Positions 33,010 through 44,102 of a stretch of 64,000 bases of DNA are shown piece after piece. The DNA lies in NCBI GenBank assembly GCA_018894105.1, contig CM032127.1:6293001-6357000 (forward strand). Reading direction: 5' to 3'. The notes beneath the pieces were generated by a model. It saw only the letters and a program-made list of their open reading frames with translations, was not told the DNA's origin and did no database searches. This DNA is from Jacaranda mimosifolia (lineage: Eukaryota > Streptophyta > Magnoliopsida > Lamiales > Bignoniaceae). The translations under genes and the position numbers were made by a program. The number at the start of each line of letters is the position of its first letter. The first letter of the stretch is position 1.

Positions 33010-35588
33010 TGTAAACCCAAGTCTTTATAGGAATTATTATAGTATGGATACGATAATTGATGGTAGAAATAATGAAGTAATATTAGTTTATTTTGATTTT
33101 TCACTGATATTTTTGGGTTGCTCTTCTCCTAGAATTTGAGACTCCATCATCATTTAAGGGATCTTAATTGAAAATAAATATGGGATATAAATCAAATTCT
33201 TCTTGGGGTTATTAAGGATCCTATTTTAGGTACTCATTTTGATTTTTTTTGCAATTCCCATGATATAGATTTTAGATTTTTAGGACTGCCTGGTGATGAT
33301 TGAGGATGTAGAATTTATTAGGTCAATTATATATTTGATGGAACTCTATTTATTGAGCTATGTTAATGGTTTTTAAGCTAGATACTACGGATACCAATTT
33401 CTGGCAAAGGAAATATTAATCTTCAGTCCATATTTAATTAGTGATTCAAGATGTATGAGTTAGCCCACATTATATAATCCAATTCAAGTTGTTAAAGCCC
33501 ATAACTAGAATAAAAGCAAGCTCATAAATTATATTTGTGTTTTTATGAGTCAAATGTAATAACAACTCAAGTTATTTAATTCTTTTTAAGTTATAATTAA
33601 GCCCATAAGTAGCGTAGAAAATAAGCCCATAAATTATTATGAAGTATTCACGGGTTTGGGTCCATGATTATTAAGTTAAAGATGACGAACATTAATTTTT
33701 ATGGAATTTTCGGATTTATGGATAGATGGATAATTTCAGAGGTCTTCCCACCATTTTAAAACTCTATTTGGATAGTTTTTGACCCCCAGAAGGTATCTAA
33801 TCATATTGGTTTGCCAAAACCATATAAATATAAGTGATATGAACTCTTAGGACCTCCTTTTTTTGTACCGCTATATTTTCATGCGAAAATTCATCATAGA
33901 TATTCCCTATTGTTTAATTATTAAACTATGGTAATAGTCAACTAAAATTCAGAATTATTAAATCATTAAAAATTTAGGATTTCGGGTATTTAGTCATGAG
34001 CTTGGGAATTTCAGTAACTATCCAATTTTGATAAGTTAAAGATTTTAGGATTTTTAGTAAACCACCTAATCCTAATAAGGTTAAGATTTTATAATTATCT
34101 CCGCAGCTTTGAGTTATTATTATCTAGGATTGAGATCTGATTAAATCTAAAGAGTTAGGATTAGAGTGACCTTCTTATCTCAATAAAATGTGAATTCTAG
34201 TTTATCCAGAATACCTAGCCTAATAGTATAAATACCCATACAGTAGTAAATAAAGAAGCCATACGCAAAGGTAAGAAGATACCAATTTCATTATGAGGTA
34301 CTAACATCCTATTTTTTAGTCGTAGAATTAGTAGAGACGGCTTAAGAGGTAGATCAAATCTGAGGAAAACTTTGGTTTTTAAGATTTTGTTGTAAGTAAA
34401 TCTCTGTTCTTTTTCTATTGAAAATATTTTCTTCGCATAAATGTTTTCTACATGAAATAGTAAGTAAATTTCTTTCACATAAATGTTTTTTGCATAAAAT
34501 ATTAACTAAATGTCTATTCTCTTTCCATTAAAAATATATTTTCTACATAAATGATATTTTCATCAAAATTGTAAATTTTGCATGTTGAACTCTTAAATCT
34601 AAAGGTTTATTTGTTGAAGAATTATTTCGTCTGCAATTATTGAACTGTTCATAAAGCATTCCTTGGCACGCATAAAACTTATTTTTAGGATTTGAGCATG
34701 TGAAAACAAAATTTTCTGAATCTTGCATGAAACCTAGTATTCTCTATTGAAATAAATAATAAAAAGAATCTATGCTCTAAATAATCGAGAAACTATCGAT
34801 AGGAATGAGTTCCGTAACTGTACTATGGGATTACAATAGTAAAATATCTTTGAAGCCATTCTTAACGGCATTGTAGTTAAGACCTCTGAAGCCACTCTTA
34901 ATAACATTGTAGTTAAGACCTCTGAAGCCACTTAACGGCATTGCAGTTAAGATCTTGGCCAAGATAACCAATTAGAATCCCGAGAGTTCATGAGCATGGT
35001 TAATTAATCAATTGAAAGTTTTCTAACAAGTTGTGTAACTTTTGTTCTAAATTACTCTAAAAATATGTCTTGAAATTTTTCTGATAATATGATTCCCGAT
35101 TTTCGCATTGGATTGTTATTTTTAAAAAAAAATGGAAGCAAATATTCCTATCTTCAATGATTTTTTATTTCTTTTATTTGATATTTATACATGCTCAAAT
35201 CCGGTAGGAGGAGAAGGAGATTGATTTACTGGGCGAAGTGTCGCTCATAAGATATTGATTTACCATTTTGCAGATGACTTAGTTCAAAACGAGGAATATG
35301 AGCAATTTTTGGAAATGGTGACAAGAGATTGGTGTTCTTCAATAGTGTATTTGATATTTAAATTTTCTAGTTAGATTGATTAGGAAATTTTCTTTGAGGT
35401 CTTGGGTATTCAAGTTTGATTGTTAAGATAAGTGTTTGGAATTACCTTTCATTGTGACAATTTATTTTGGAATTTGTTTAATAAAGTTTTTGGGATTTTA
35501 GCATGCTCTGCTGCATCTGAGGCTTAATGTCTCTGAGTCTTTAGATTTAGGGCACTGCCGTGTTATGTCCCGAATTTGGGGCATTACA
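33010..35588. repeat. Solo LTR, Gypsy-like
   Basis: Starts TGTAAACCC and ends GGGGCATTACA; the 5-bp duplicate CACTA flanks it at 33005-33009 and 35589-35593. The host spacer continues on both sides in register with 38170-38200. There is no internal region or primer site, so it arose by LTR-LTR recombination. The long length and the GTCCCGAATTTGGGGCATTACA-type end suggest Ty3-Gypsy; lineage not resolved. Strand is not certain. Small ORFs inside are not genes. Confidence 0.8.
34850..34955 (+). repeat. 36-bp tandem repeat in the solo LTR
   Basis: Three copies of a unit with cores GAAGCCA.T(C)TTAA and CATTG(T/C)AGTTAAGA. Spacing is close to 36 bases, the last copy shortened by 3. Confidence 0.8.
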
Positions 35589-35593
35589 CACTA

Positions 35594-36194
35594 GGCAAAC
35601 ACCATAGGGTATTAATGAGTCAGTAATTTGTGAGTTAATAGAGAGACGATTTTAAAATATGTAAGAGGAACGGTAAAAATCATTTTAAGTAAAGAACCAA
35701 TTAATGAAGGAAAAAATACTGTGAGCATTTAAAATTTGCTCCCTTTGGGTTTGGAATACAGATAAGAAGAATCAGGCCATTTTGTTCCTTAGACTTTGGA
35801 ATGATCAATTAGTTATTTAGCCTAAGTTAGAAAAATTGATTTAAACAGCTAATCTTGAAAACTAGTTGAATGTTATTATATATCAAAAAGTCAACAAATC
35901 GATCATTTTCAATTTAAATAGTTTACCCGCTACATTAGATATCTAGAAAAATAACTTTCCAGGCCAAGATATCTTATTTTTCTATGCGTCATCCCTTGTC
36001 TTAAAGAACACAATCAATTAACATTAAATTAATAAGTTTAATTTGCTATTATCGTGTTTGATATGTGGCACAACATGAGATATAATGTCAAGCGGTCAAT
36101 TGACTTAATTTCATCATCACATTTGTACCGTTGAGGTTTGGAGTTCAAATTAATCCAACAAATTCTTAATGTGCGCATTGTATAAACGTATTTA

Positions 36195-36234
<40 letters not shown>

Positions 36235-36700
36235 TGAGGTATGGCCATATAGTAATGTCTAGTCCAATAATATTTGACACAAAAACTTATGATGTTGGAC
36301 CGATATGAATTTAAGGCGAGCCTATTTCGAACCCGTTCTATTCACACTTTAAGTTCTTATCAAATCTCTTGGTCTGAAATTGCATTCAAATTTATTGATA
36401 TATCCTCTGTTTTAAATGACAAAACTAATCCCGGATGGATACATGCAATTGAGAAAATCACAAAAAAAAAAAATCTTTCAATATCACAAATTAAATTAAA
36501 ATAAAACATTAAAAATAATCCTAAACTTTTAAGATCAAACAGATAAAGAGATTACATAATCTTCAATTAATTTTTACGGTCTGTGAATAGATATAGATAT
36601 TATTAATGCAGTGTAGGTTCAATCTTATCTATACATCAGCGTAAAATTTAAAATTTGCATATAGACATAAGAGTTAATTAGACATACAGACTGAAGCAAA
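35594..36700. other. Host spacer of a reduced unit
   Basis: 35600-36015 aligns with 38190-38230 and 38700-39140 (GCATTTAAAATTTGCTCCC.TTGGG, AAAAAGTCAACA.ATTGATCATTTTCAATTTAAA). 36520-36600 resembles the P450 upstream block at 8470-8540. No gene. It shows that a further copy of the unit once stood here. Confidence 0.6.
36196..36234 (+). repeat. (AAT)n microsatellite
   Basis: About 13 uninterrupted AAT/TAA units. It makes the leucine run of a spurious minus-strand ORF. Confidence 0.95.
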
Positions 36701-37939
36701 TAAGGACACGCCTCTTAGGTTGAATTAAGTTCGTTAAATTGTCATTAATTTAATGATCAAAATTTTTATTTTATTACATTAATAATTGTTAGAAATTTAA
36801 CATTGACAATAATATACACTAGTAATTTGAACACATTCGATGCATGTGCTAAAATTTTTATAATATGAAGTAAATAATTTATTTTTTGATATAATAATAA
36901 TTTTTAGTAGCATTTGATATCTATTTAAGTTTTCACATAAATAATAATAAAATATTAAGACGAAATGATAATTATGGAATGCATGAGTTGTAATTAGCAG
37001 CTACTATATAGTTGTAGTTATAAAAATTATTTTTGAAAAAAAAAGGGAGGGGGGGGAGCATTTTAAGTACGTCACACAAAAATATAGTAAAAGGGTTAGG
37101 TAATTTATTAATATTAACATAAATACATATTAAAAATTTTGTATAAATCATAATTTAAAAACTCTTTCAATTTTTTCCCCTCGTCTTGCCCATACCTTGC
37201 CATGGCTGGTACGATCGCAGTTGCCATGGCCATGGCGCCTGAACACGTGATGAGCCATGGTAGCTATGGCAGCCCACCATGGCTGCCATACTACGGTGGG
37301 TTATCTAGTTTGAATTTACTTGGCGGCCCGCCAACATCACACACACACATATATATATATATAGATTTTTTAATAATATTTTTTTTTTTAGATCATTAAC
37401 ATGATAATTTTGACATTCATACTTTTTGTTTAGAATTTCTAAACATTTGTTGACAATAGAAAAAATAGATATCATTATTTTTCAAATCCAAAGGGTCTTG
37501 TTGTATTTACACCAAACATGTGAAGGTGGTTGTAATTATTTCTTAACAATTGATATTAGTTTCCTGTCTACTTTGCTTTATGTTATGGCATTGGGACATA
37601 CATGAAGTTGGAAAAATTGAAAATTCCACTTAAACAAGTAAACGTCCTCTAATGCATCAGAAACCATATATAATCCCTACACGGCTACAAAAATACTCGC
37701 GCTTGTTAGCAACCATGGAAATTTGGTAATATAAGACAAAAACAATTATACATGCTTAATTGTTTATGTACGGGTAACAAGACTTTTGTCCTGATTAATC
37801 ATAGTTCGTTGACTTGTGTAAAGCAAAGGCCGACTCAGAGAAAAAGAAGAGCATACTGGGCCACCGCCAAACTTCTATAAAAATCACGGGCTCATTATTA
37901 AGCTATTATCACCGGAGCAAGTAGTATTATCTTTCTATC
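36701..37939. other. Spacer with possible Helitron end; P450-relic upstream region
   Basis: At 36820-36850 the minus strand has an imperfect hairpin (GCACATGCATCGAATGTGT) followed by CTAG, as in Helitron 3' ends; the other end was not found. 37195-37275 is GC-rich with five CCATGG palindromes and a short ORF I do not credit. 37850-37939 holds a TATA-like CTTCTATAAAAAT (about 37880) 60 bases before the relic ATG, like the other P450 copies. Confidence 0.45.
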
Positions 37940-38038
37940 ATGGAAATCCTCTTCCCATTTCATCTGACTCTGCATTTCCTCCTTTTCTTCTTAAATATTT
38001 TTCTTTTCCCACCAACTCCCTATTTTGTGCCCATTTGA
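37940..38038 (+). pseudogene. P450 N-terminal anchor remnant
   Basis: ATG at 37940 gives MEILFPFHLTLHFLLFFLNI, matching the start of P450-1 and P450-3 (MEIxFPFPLTQYFFLFFCLI). After about 26 codons the match stops and a TGA occurs at 38036; from about 38030 the sequence is spacer shared with 62995 onward. The copy has lost everything after its membrane anchor, including the proline hinge and catalytic domain. Confidence 0.75.
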
Positions 38039-38247
38039 GGACCTTCGTGTTTTTTTGTTTTTTTTTTTTCCCGTTTCCTGATCATTTAGCCTAATTTCTA
38101 TTCAATTCTAGGTAATTAGGGGTAACTAACCTAACAAAGTTTGAATTTGTGTTTTGGCCAAATTATTGCTCACCAGGGTAATTAGCTTAGGGTATTAATG
38201 AGTCCATAATATGTGAATTAATAGATCAAGAAATGTTTTATATATAT

Positions 38248-38360
38248 ATTTTTTACTTATTTATACATACCCACATCAGGAGTCCATTAGGGCTCGAACT
38301 TCTAACATCCCACATTATGTGGGAGACTTATGCCGCTAGACCATAGGCCACTCAGCGAAA
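38248..38360 (-). mobile_element. tRNA-derived SINE
   Basis: On the minus strand the head reads GCCTATGGTCTAGCGGCATAAG (box A at about 38326-38343) and AGTTCGAGCC (box B at 38291-38300), spaced as in RNA polymerase III promoters. A T-rich stretch on the plus strand at the left fits a short A tail. Imperfect duplicates containing TTTTATATATA lie on both sides. Paralogous spacers at 35650 and 63910 lack it. It is not a tRNA gene: no cloverleaf can be formed. Confidence 0.75.
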
Positions 38361-38374
38361 ACATTTTATATATA

Positions 38375-38702
38375 CTAACGTCTCTGCACACTCTAAAGCG
38401 TGTGCTAAATTTTTTAGATAATAAAAATATTTATTTGGTTTTTACATAAAATTATTATTTTAATAATTTAAATATATTTATTTAATTTCTTACATAAATA
38501 AATAAAAAATTATGATGAAATGATACCAATGGAGTAGAGGTTTTGTAGGTTGCAGTGGTAGTTAGTGGACGGTAGTGGGATGGTAGTAGAGTTGATAGTT
38601 ATTGGTGTACTTATAAGGAATTAAAAGAACTATTAAAAGCATTTTAGTCTCAACATTCGAAAACATACCATTAAGACCCTCTCACTTTATTAATAGTATA
38701 GA
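38375..38702 (-). mobile_element. Helitron-like non-autonomous element
   Basis: On the minus strand it starts TCTATACTATTAATAAAGTG, typical of plant Helitron 5' ends. It finishes with a hairpin (GCACACGCTTTAGAGTGTGC) 7-8 bases before TTAG, and lies between host A and T. Paralogous spacers read straight through (ATTTATAAATATGTACAGG at 63930). 328 bp, no coding capacity. Confidence 0.6.
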
Positions 38703-40668
38703 TATGTAGAGGGATGTTAAAAGTCATTTCAAATAAAGAAACAATTAATGAAGGAAAAATATCACGAGCATTTAAAATATATAAGAGGGTGTATTTTTCA
38801 AAATGAATTCTTAAGCATTTAAAATATTGTGAGCATTTCAAATTTGCTCCCGTTGGGTTGGGAATACAGATAAGAACAATCAGACCAATTTGTTCCATAG
38901 ACTTGGGAACGATCGATTATTTATTAAGCGTATAGAAAAATTGATTCAAAAAAAACAATAATAATTTCAAACTGCACATCTTAAAAGCTAATTGAATGTT
39001 ACATCAAAAAGTCAACAGATTGATCATTTTCAATTTAAATAATTTACCCTCTACATTAGATATCTAGAAACATGACTTGCAAGGCCGGGCCATCCCATTT
39101 TCCTATGTGTCATCCTTTGTCTTAAAGAGCACAGTTAATTAAAGTTTAAATAAGTGTGATTTACTGTATTTGTGTTTGATTTATGAGACAATGTGAAGTA
39201 AAGTATCGAGTGGTCAATTGATTCAATAATATCGCCTTTAACTTTGTATATGTGAGATTTGAGGTTTGAGCCTTAATGAATTATTGATTTGTCTATGTGT
39301 CTAAGTATTTAAAAGAAAGAAAGAAATAAAGAAAAAGAGAAAAAACAATGTGAGATATCACTTTATAATATTGTCTAGTACAACATCTAACGCAGAGAAG
39401 TTGCGTTGATGAACCAAAGTGAAATTATGGTTGAGTTTGCTTTGAGCTCGTCTTGTTCACGTGATTAGCTTCTTATTGAATTTTATTGTTTGAAGTGGAA
39501 TTAAATTATCGCACCTAGAAATTACATTCAAATTTATTGATATATTCCTTGTTTTAAATTTAAAAGTGATTGATAATTTGGCAATTGAAAAAAGTACAAA
39601 AATTCTGTATTCCAATATCTCAAATCAAACATAAATGAAGATTAAGATGATAGCAAACTTTATCCTTAATCTTTAACAGCAAACACATAAGAAAAATCAC
39701 ATAATGATCTATTAATTTTACAGATCACGACTAGATACATCGCTAATATGATGTATCAAATGCGGTCCACACAATTTAATAAAATTAGGATATTTCATAT
39801 TTATACATTAGCTGAATATTTGTCCAAAATACAGACATTGAAATTGACATCGAATTGTATTAAAATATTCTTAAAAGTTATAAATACAATAAATATATAG
39901 TTCTTTGTGAAGTTTGGTTTATACGACAATTCCATTATTTTCAAACATGCAGAATTGCTAAAAAAAAAAAAATTAAGGCATCAACTACAAAATTAACATA
40001 GCTAATTGAATATGATGTAGATGTTTTTGTTGCTAACTCTTATTGCAAACAATATGCAGCTGATGACATAACTAATTTATTAAGATTATTAAAATTATAT
40101 TCATTCAAGATATAATAAGTTTGCATTTTCTGAAGGATTTTTTTACTTTAGTTATTTAGAGTTTAAATTTAAGAAAATATCTAAATAATTAAGGAAAAAA
40201 AATTGAGTATATATATTTAAAATTATTGAAAATATACTTTCTAATTACTGCTTTTTAAAGTTTAATTTAAATAAATTTATTCAATTTTCATGAAATTATA
40301 AAAATTTTATTCATGTTTTAACATATTTAAATCAATTTTAAATAATTTATAATTATTAAACTCACATTAGCTTAAGAAATAATAAGTTAGATTTTTTTAA
40401 GAATATATTTATTTTAGTCACTTAGAGGTTGAGTTAAAGTAAATATTTACTTAACTGGGTAAGCATTTGTAAGTTATAGTTATAAGTTTGTGTAGTAAAT
40501 AAACAGTATTAAAATTACACTCTCGTGGTATAAAAAGTATTACAAATAGATTTAAGAGCATTTATGTCTTAATATATGTGCTAAATAATACTCGAGTGCA
40601 TTTTTAGATTTTTTTTAAAAAAAATTCTACCGACACTAGTTAACTCCTTAAAAGCAGTTTACATAGTT
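38703..40668. other. Spacer and distal upstream region of P450-3
   Basis: No gene. 38703-39140 matches 35660-36015; 39640-40665 matches 8440-9460 upstream of P450-1 in nearly every line (for example CGACTAGATACAT(C/T)GCTAA). Confidence 0.7.
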
Positions 40669-40689
40669 CACTACTAAAAAACAGACTTT

Positions 40690-41350
40690 TAGTGACCGAA
40701 AAATCGGTCACTAATTCAACAAAAATCGGTCACTGATGTAATTAGCGATAGATTTAGTGACCGAAATGCGCGGTCACTAAAACCCTCGTCACTAATTCAA
40801 ATTAGTGACCGAAACCATCATCGGTCACTAATTAGTGACCGCCCATCGGTCACTAATTTTTTTCAAGGCCATACATTAATCGGTCACAATTGGGTCACTA
40901 ATTAGTGACGAATTAGTGACTGACTACTAATCGGTCACTAATTAGTGACCGAAATTCGGTAACAAAATATCAATATTCGGTCACTAATTAGTGATTGATT
41001 TTTAATCGGTCACTAATTAGTGACCGACATTCAGTCACAAACAATCGGTCACTAGTTTGTGACCGAAATTCCATCACAAAATATCAATATTCGGTCACTA
41101 ATTAGTGACTGATTTCTAATCGGTCACAATTAGTGACCGACATTCGGTCACAAACAATCGGTCACTAGTTTGTGACCGCAATTCCGTCACAAAATATCAA
41201 TATTCGGTCACTAATTAGTGACCGAATTTCGGTCACAAAATAATCGGTCACTAATTAGTGACCTTTTCGACCACAATATGTCACAAATCAATGACTGAAT
41301 TTCAGTCACTAATTAGTGACCGACCGCGTTTCGGTCACAAATCGGTCACA
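40690..41350. repeat. CACTA left subterminal repeat array
   Basis: Dozens of copies of the 10-bp core TAGTGACCGA and its complement, many fused as palindromes (TCGGTCACTAATTAGTGACC). Confidence 0.9.
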
Positions 41351-41610
41351 AAAATTTATTTGCACCAAAAATAATTTATTTAAAAATTTTAAACACCATT
41401 TCAAAATAATGTATAATGAATATTTCACAATCATAGCCCATCATCAATTTATAACTCTACAAATATAATCCATACCACCAATGCATAAGCATAAAAATAA
41501 CAATTCATACAACCATAATCCAAAATCATATGTTTAAACCAACCCATCCAAATATAAGTTTAAATATCAACAACAATATGTAGTACAAAAATAGGCAAAT
41601 AACAATTAAA

Positions 41611-41806
41611 CTAACTCTCATTGTCACCTCCGTTATTGTCATTCGAACCACCACCATGCACTGCATTCAACTTTTCCATGCATGTTGTCAATGTCGCCAT
41701 TAAAGCTTGCTCCCTCGCCTTTGCATCTTCAATTATTTTCATGAAAATTGCTTCCCTATTTGCAGCCGCTTCCCTCTCTTTAGCAACTGCCTCCATCTCC
41801 CTAGCA
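41611..41806 (-). pseudogene. CACTA-internal gene 3' exon
   Basis: On the minus strand an acceptor-like TTGCTAG precedes a frame with MEAVAKEREAAANREAIFMK, KAREQALMATL and a Ser/Asn/Gly-rich end, stopping at 41611. A charged coiled-coil tail like this is usual at the C-terminus of proteins in plant En/Spm elements (Transposase_24/Ptta type). A further possible exon at about 41880-42010 (minus) reads SLHVDLRWASTHHPIDLLRN. The catalytic transposase is absent, so this is a leftover; assignment to that family is tentative. Confidence 0.5.
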
Positions 41807-42659
41807 ATGGGATTTTAAATACTTGATTTTTAAATAATGAACTTATTAAATATTTGAGTTAAGGTAAAAAAAAAAAAAAAAATTACAATGTCATTCCATG
41901 GAAAGTTTCTACCTCCTTGGTTTCTCAATAAGTCAATTGGATGATGAGTACTTGCCCATCTCAAGTCCACATGTAAACTTCTTACAATGGGATCATGAAA
42001 ACTCATCTAGAACACCAATATCCAATATAATAGAATAACATAAAAATATTAACTATAATGTACACTAATCCTCGTAATATTCCAAATGGATACAGTCCAA
42101 AATCCAAATATACAATTGATAGGCTACATCAAAGCCTTTTCACTTATCAATTATATCTATGACATATCATTAGACTCTCCTAGCAACTAATTAACCTACA
42201 ATAAAATACATATTTTTACTAATAGACATGCTACAATAGACATACAATTCTCCTAAAAAATAAAGTAAAGATAACAATCATTAATATATGCAACAATTCC
42301 AAATAAACAAAAATAAAAAAAACATATCTCTTGCCGGGGAAAAAACTTAAACATATACATAATTCCACACTTTGTTTTTCAAAAATTGAACAATAAGAAA
42401 AAATCAACATATAAAAATATTGATCAATACATAATTAAAAAACACAATTCATACAATTTAACCTAGAGTGTTGACTAATAAGTTATTCAAAAACACATTT
42501 TATATAATTATAAATTCACAATAAAATAATTACCTTTTTCAATGCCAAAAAAATACCAAATTTCAGCCTCTACACCTGCACAATTAAATAAAAATATTAT
42601 ATAATCATAACAAAATTCAAAAAAAATTAAAAATTCAAATAAAAAAAAAATAGAAAATG

Positions 42660-42860
42660 TTGGTGGCTCCTACTAAAAAGTGGGAGCCACCAACGAAGGC
42701 CAGCTGCTGCTGACCTCCGGTTCAGACCAAAGGTCAGCAGCAGCTGGCCTCTGGTGCTACGCGCTGGCTCTCGCGAGGCCAGCAGCTGCCACTGGCTCTC
42801 GCGAGGCCAGCAGCTACCGCTACCTTTCGCGAGGCCAGCAGCTGCCGCTGCCTCCGACAA
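42660..42860. repeat. GC-rich short repeats in the CACTA element
   Basis: Repeats of GCGAGGCCAGCAGCTGCC(A/G)C (about 30-bp spacing) and an inverted GGTCAGCAGCAGCTGGCC block, in an otherwise AT-rich element. Two overlapping ORFs on opposite strands arise from it and are not credited. Confidence 0.7.
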
Positions 42861-43224
42861 CCAGCTGCCAAAATTTTAACCAAAAAAAAAAAAAAAAAAC
42901 AACAACTCTTACCTATGAGGGATTGCTACAGTAGCGGGAGAGAGGCAGCAGGTTTGGGGAAATGTTTTGGGGGGGCTGGCCACGGGTGTGGGGGGGAAGG
43001 TTTGGGCAATTTAATTACTTTCTTTTTCTTTTCTTTTAATATTTTGTTTTTATATATTTGTTTTATATTTAAATTTTAAATTTTTACTTAATCATAATAA
43101 TTTATACTTTAAATGGTAAAATTTTTAAAAACTTTAAATTCAATACTTCATTATTCAATAGTTTAATGTATGATTTTGAAATTTATATTTATGTACTTAA
43201 TATTTTTATATGTTATATTTTAAT

Positions 43225-43460
43225 GACCGAATTAGTGACCCCAATTATCGGTCACTAAAATTAGTGACCGATGAAAATTTAAAGTGACCAACTTAGTGAC
43301 CAAATTTAATTTCGGTCGCTAATTAGTGACTGATGCAAGGGGGTCACTGATGTGGTCACTAATCGGTCACTAAGTGGTCACAATTTTATTAAAAAGAAAT
43401 ATTTTTAGATCGGTCATTAATCGGTCACTGATCAGTCGCTAATTAGTGACCGAAAATTCG
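43225..43460. repeat. CACTA right subterminal repeat array
   Basis: Same TAGTGACCGA core as the left array, fewer copies, ending 30 bases from the terminus. Confidence 0.85.
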
Positions 43461-43493
43461 GTCACTAAAACCCCCCTTTTTTTTGTAGTGGTT

Positions 43494-44042
43494 TGCAAAA
43501 TGTAAGATGAAGATAATTTTAGGGAGTTGAACATAAGCATAGATTCGGAGATTCCGAAATAGAACAACCTTTCGGACTTCTACTGAACCCATGAATAAGT
43601 AAAAGACAACATGACGAACTGAAACATCTTAATAGCCAAAATAAAAGAAAGCAAAAGCGATTCTTGCAGTAGCAATGAGCAAAATGGGAGCAGCATAAAC
43701 CGTGAAAATGAAATTGTGGTGGAGTAATACAAGGGTCGTGTTGCTAGGCGTAGTAATATCATGGGGATATTTATAATTTTGCTATACTTGTAGACTTCTT
43801 TTTTGTAAATAGTTCAACTTTAATGGGATATACATAATTAATAAAAATAAAAATAATAAAAAAATAAAAAGGAAGAAGAAAAAAAGAAGAATTCTTCACG
43901 TGAAAACAAGCCGAAATCCTGTCAACTCGAAATATAAGGCCGGAACAGGTTTTACTTGGAAAAACAATGATAAATGTACTATTGCACATTTGCAAATTTT
44001 TCACAATTTGCGTTGTAGCATAGAGCCCTTCAGACCGACTTC
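43494..44042 (+). promoter_or_regulatory. Proximal upstream region of P450-3
   Basis: Aligns with 9466-9981 upstream of P450-1 (for example TTCTTCACGTGAAAACAAGCC at about 43892 and 9841). That block contains the palindrome TTCACGTGAA, a G-box core (CACGTG), conserved in both copies. The TATA motif follows at 44043. No ORF credited. Confidence 0.55.
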
Positions 44043-44049
44043 TATAAGA
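44043..44049 (+). promoter_or_regulatory. Putative TATA box of P450-3
   Basis: TATAAGA 60 bases before the ATG at 44103, identical in position to P450-1. Confidence 0.6.
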
Positions 44050-44102
44050 CCACGGAACAGAATCAAATCATTAGCAAGTAGAACTATAGAAGTCTTTCTC
44101 CC

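Larger units (their letters stand above)
40669..43490. mobile_element. Non-autonomous CACTA (En/Spm) element
   Basis: Ends CACTACTAAAAAACAGAC and rc CACTACAAAAAAAAGGGGGG, with the 3-bp duplicate GTT at 40666-40668 and 43491-43493. The paralogue at 9450-9465 is an empty site (ACACAGTCTGCAAAATG). Both subterminal regions (40690-41350 and 43225-43460) are packed with TCGGTCACTAATTAGTGACC in both orientations, the arrangement expected for transposase-binding repeats of CACTA elements. The middle holds only gene fragments. Confidence 0.93.

Noticed and set aside
36038..36280. Leucine-run minus ORF
   Set aside because: Product of the AAT microsatellite.
38248..38360. tRNA gene
   Set aside because: Box A and box B present, but no acceptor stem or cloverleaf; fits a SINE head.
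40690..41350. CRISPR-like array
   Set aside because: Motifs are palindromic, variably spaced and inside CACTA ends; plant nuclear context.
41621..41818. Plus-strand ORF opposite the CACTA gene exon
   Set aside because: Shadow of the minus-strand coiled-coil frame.
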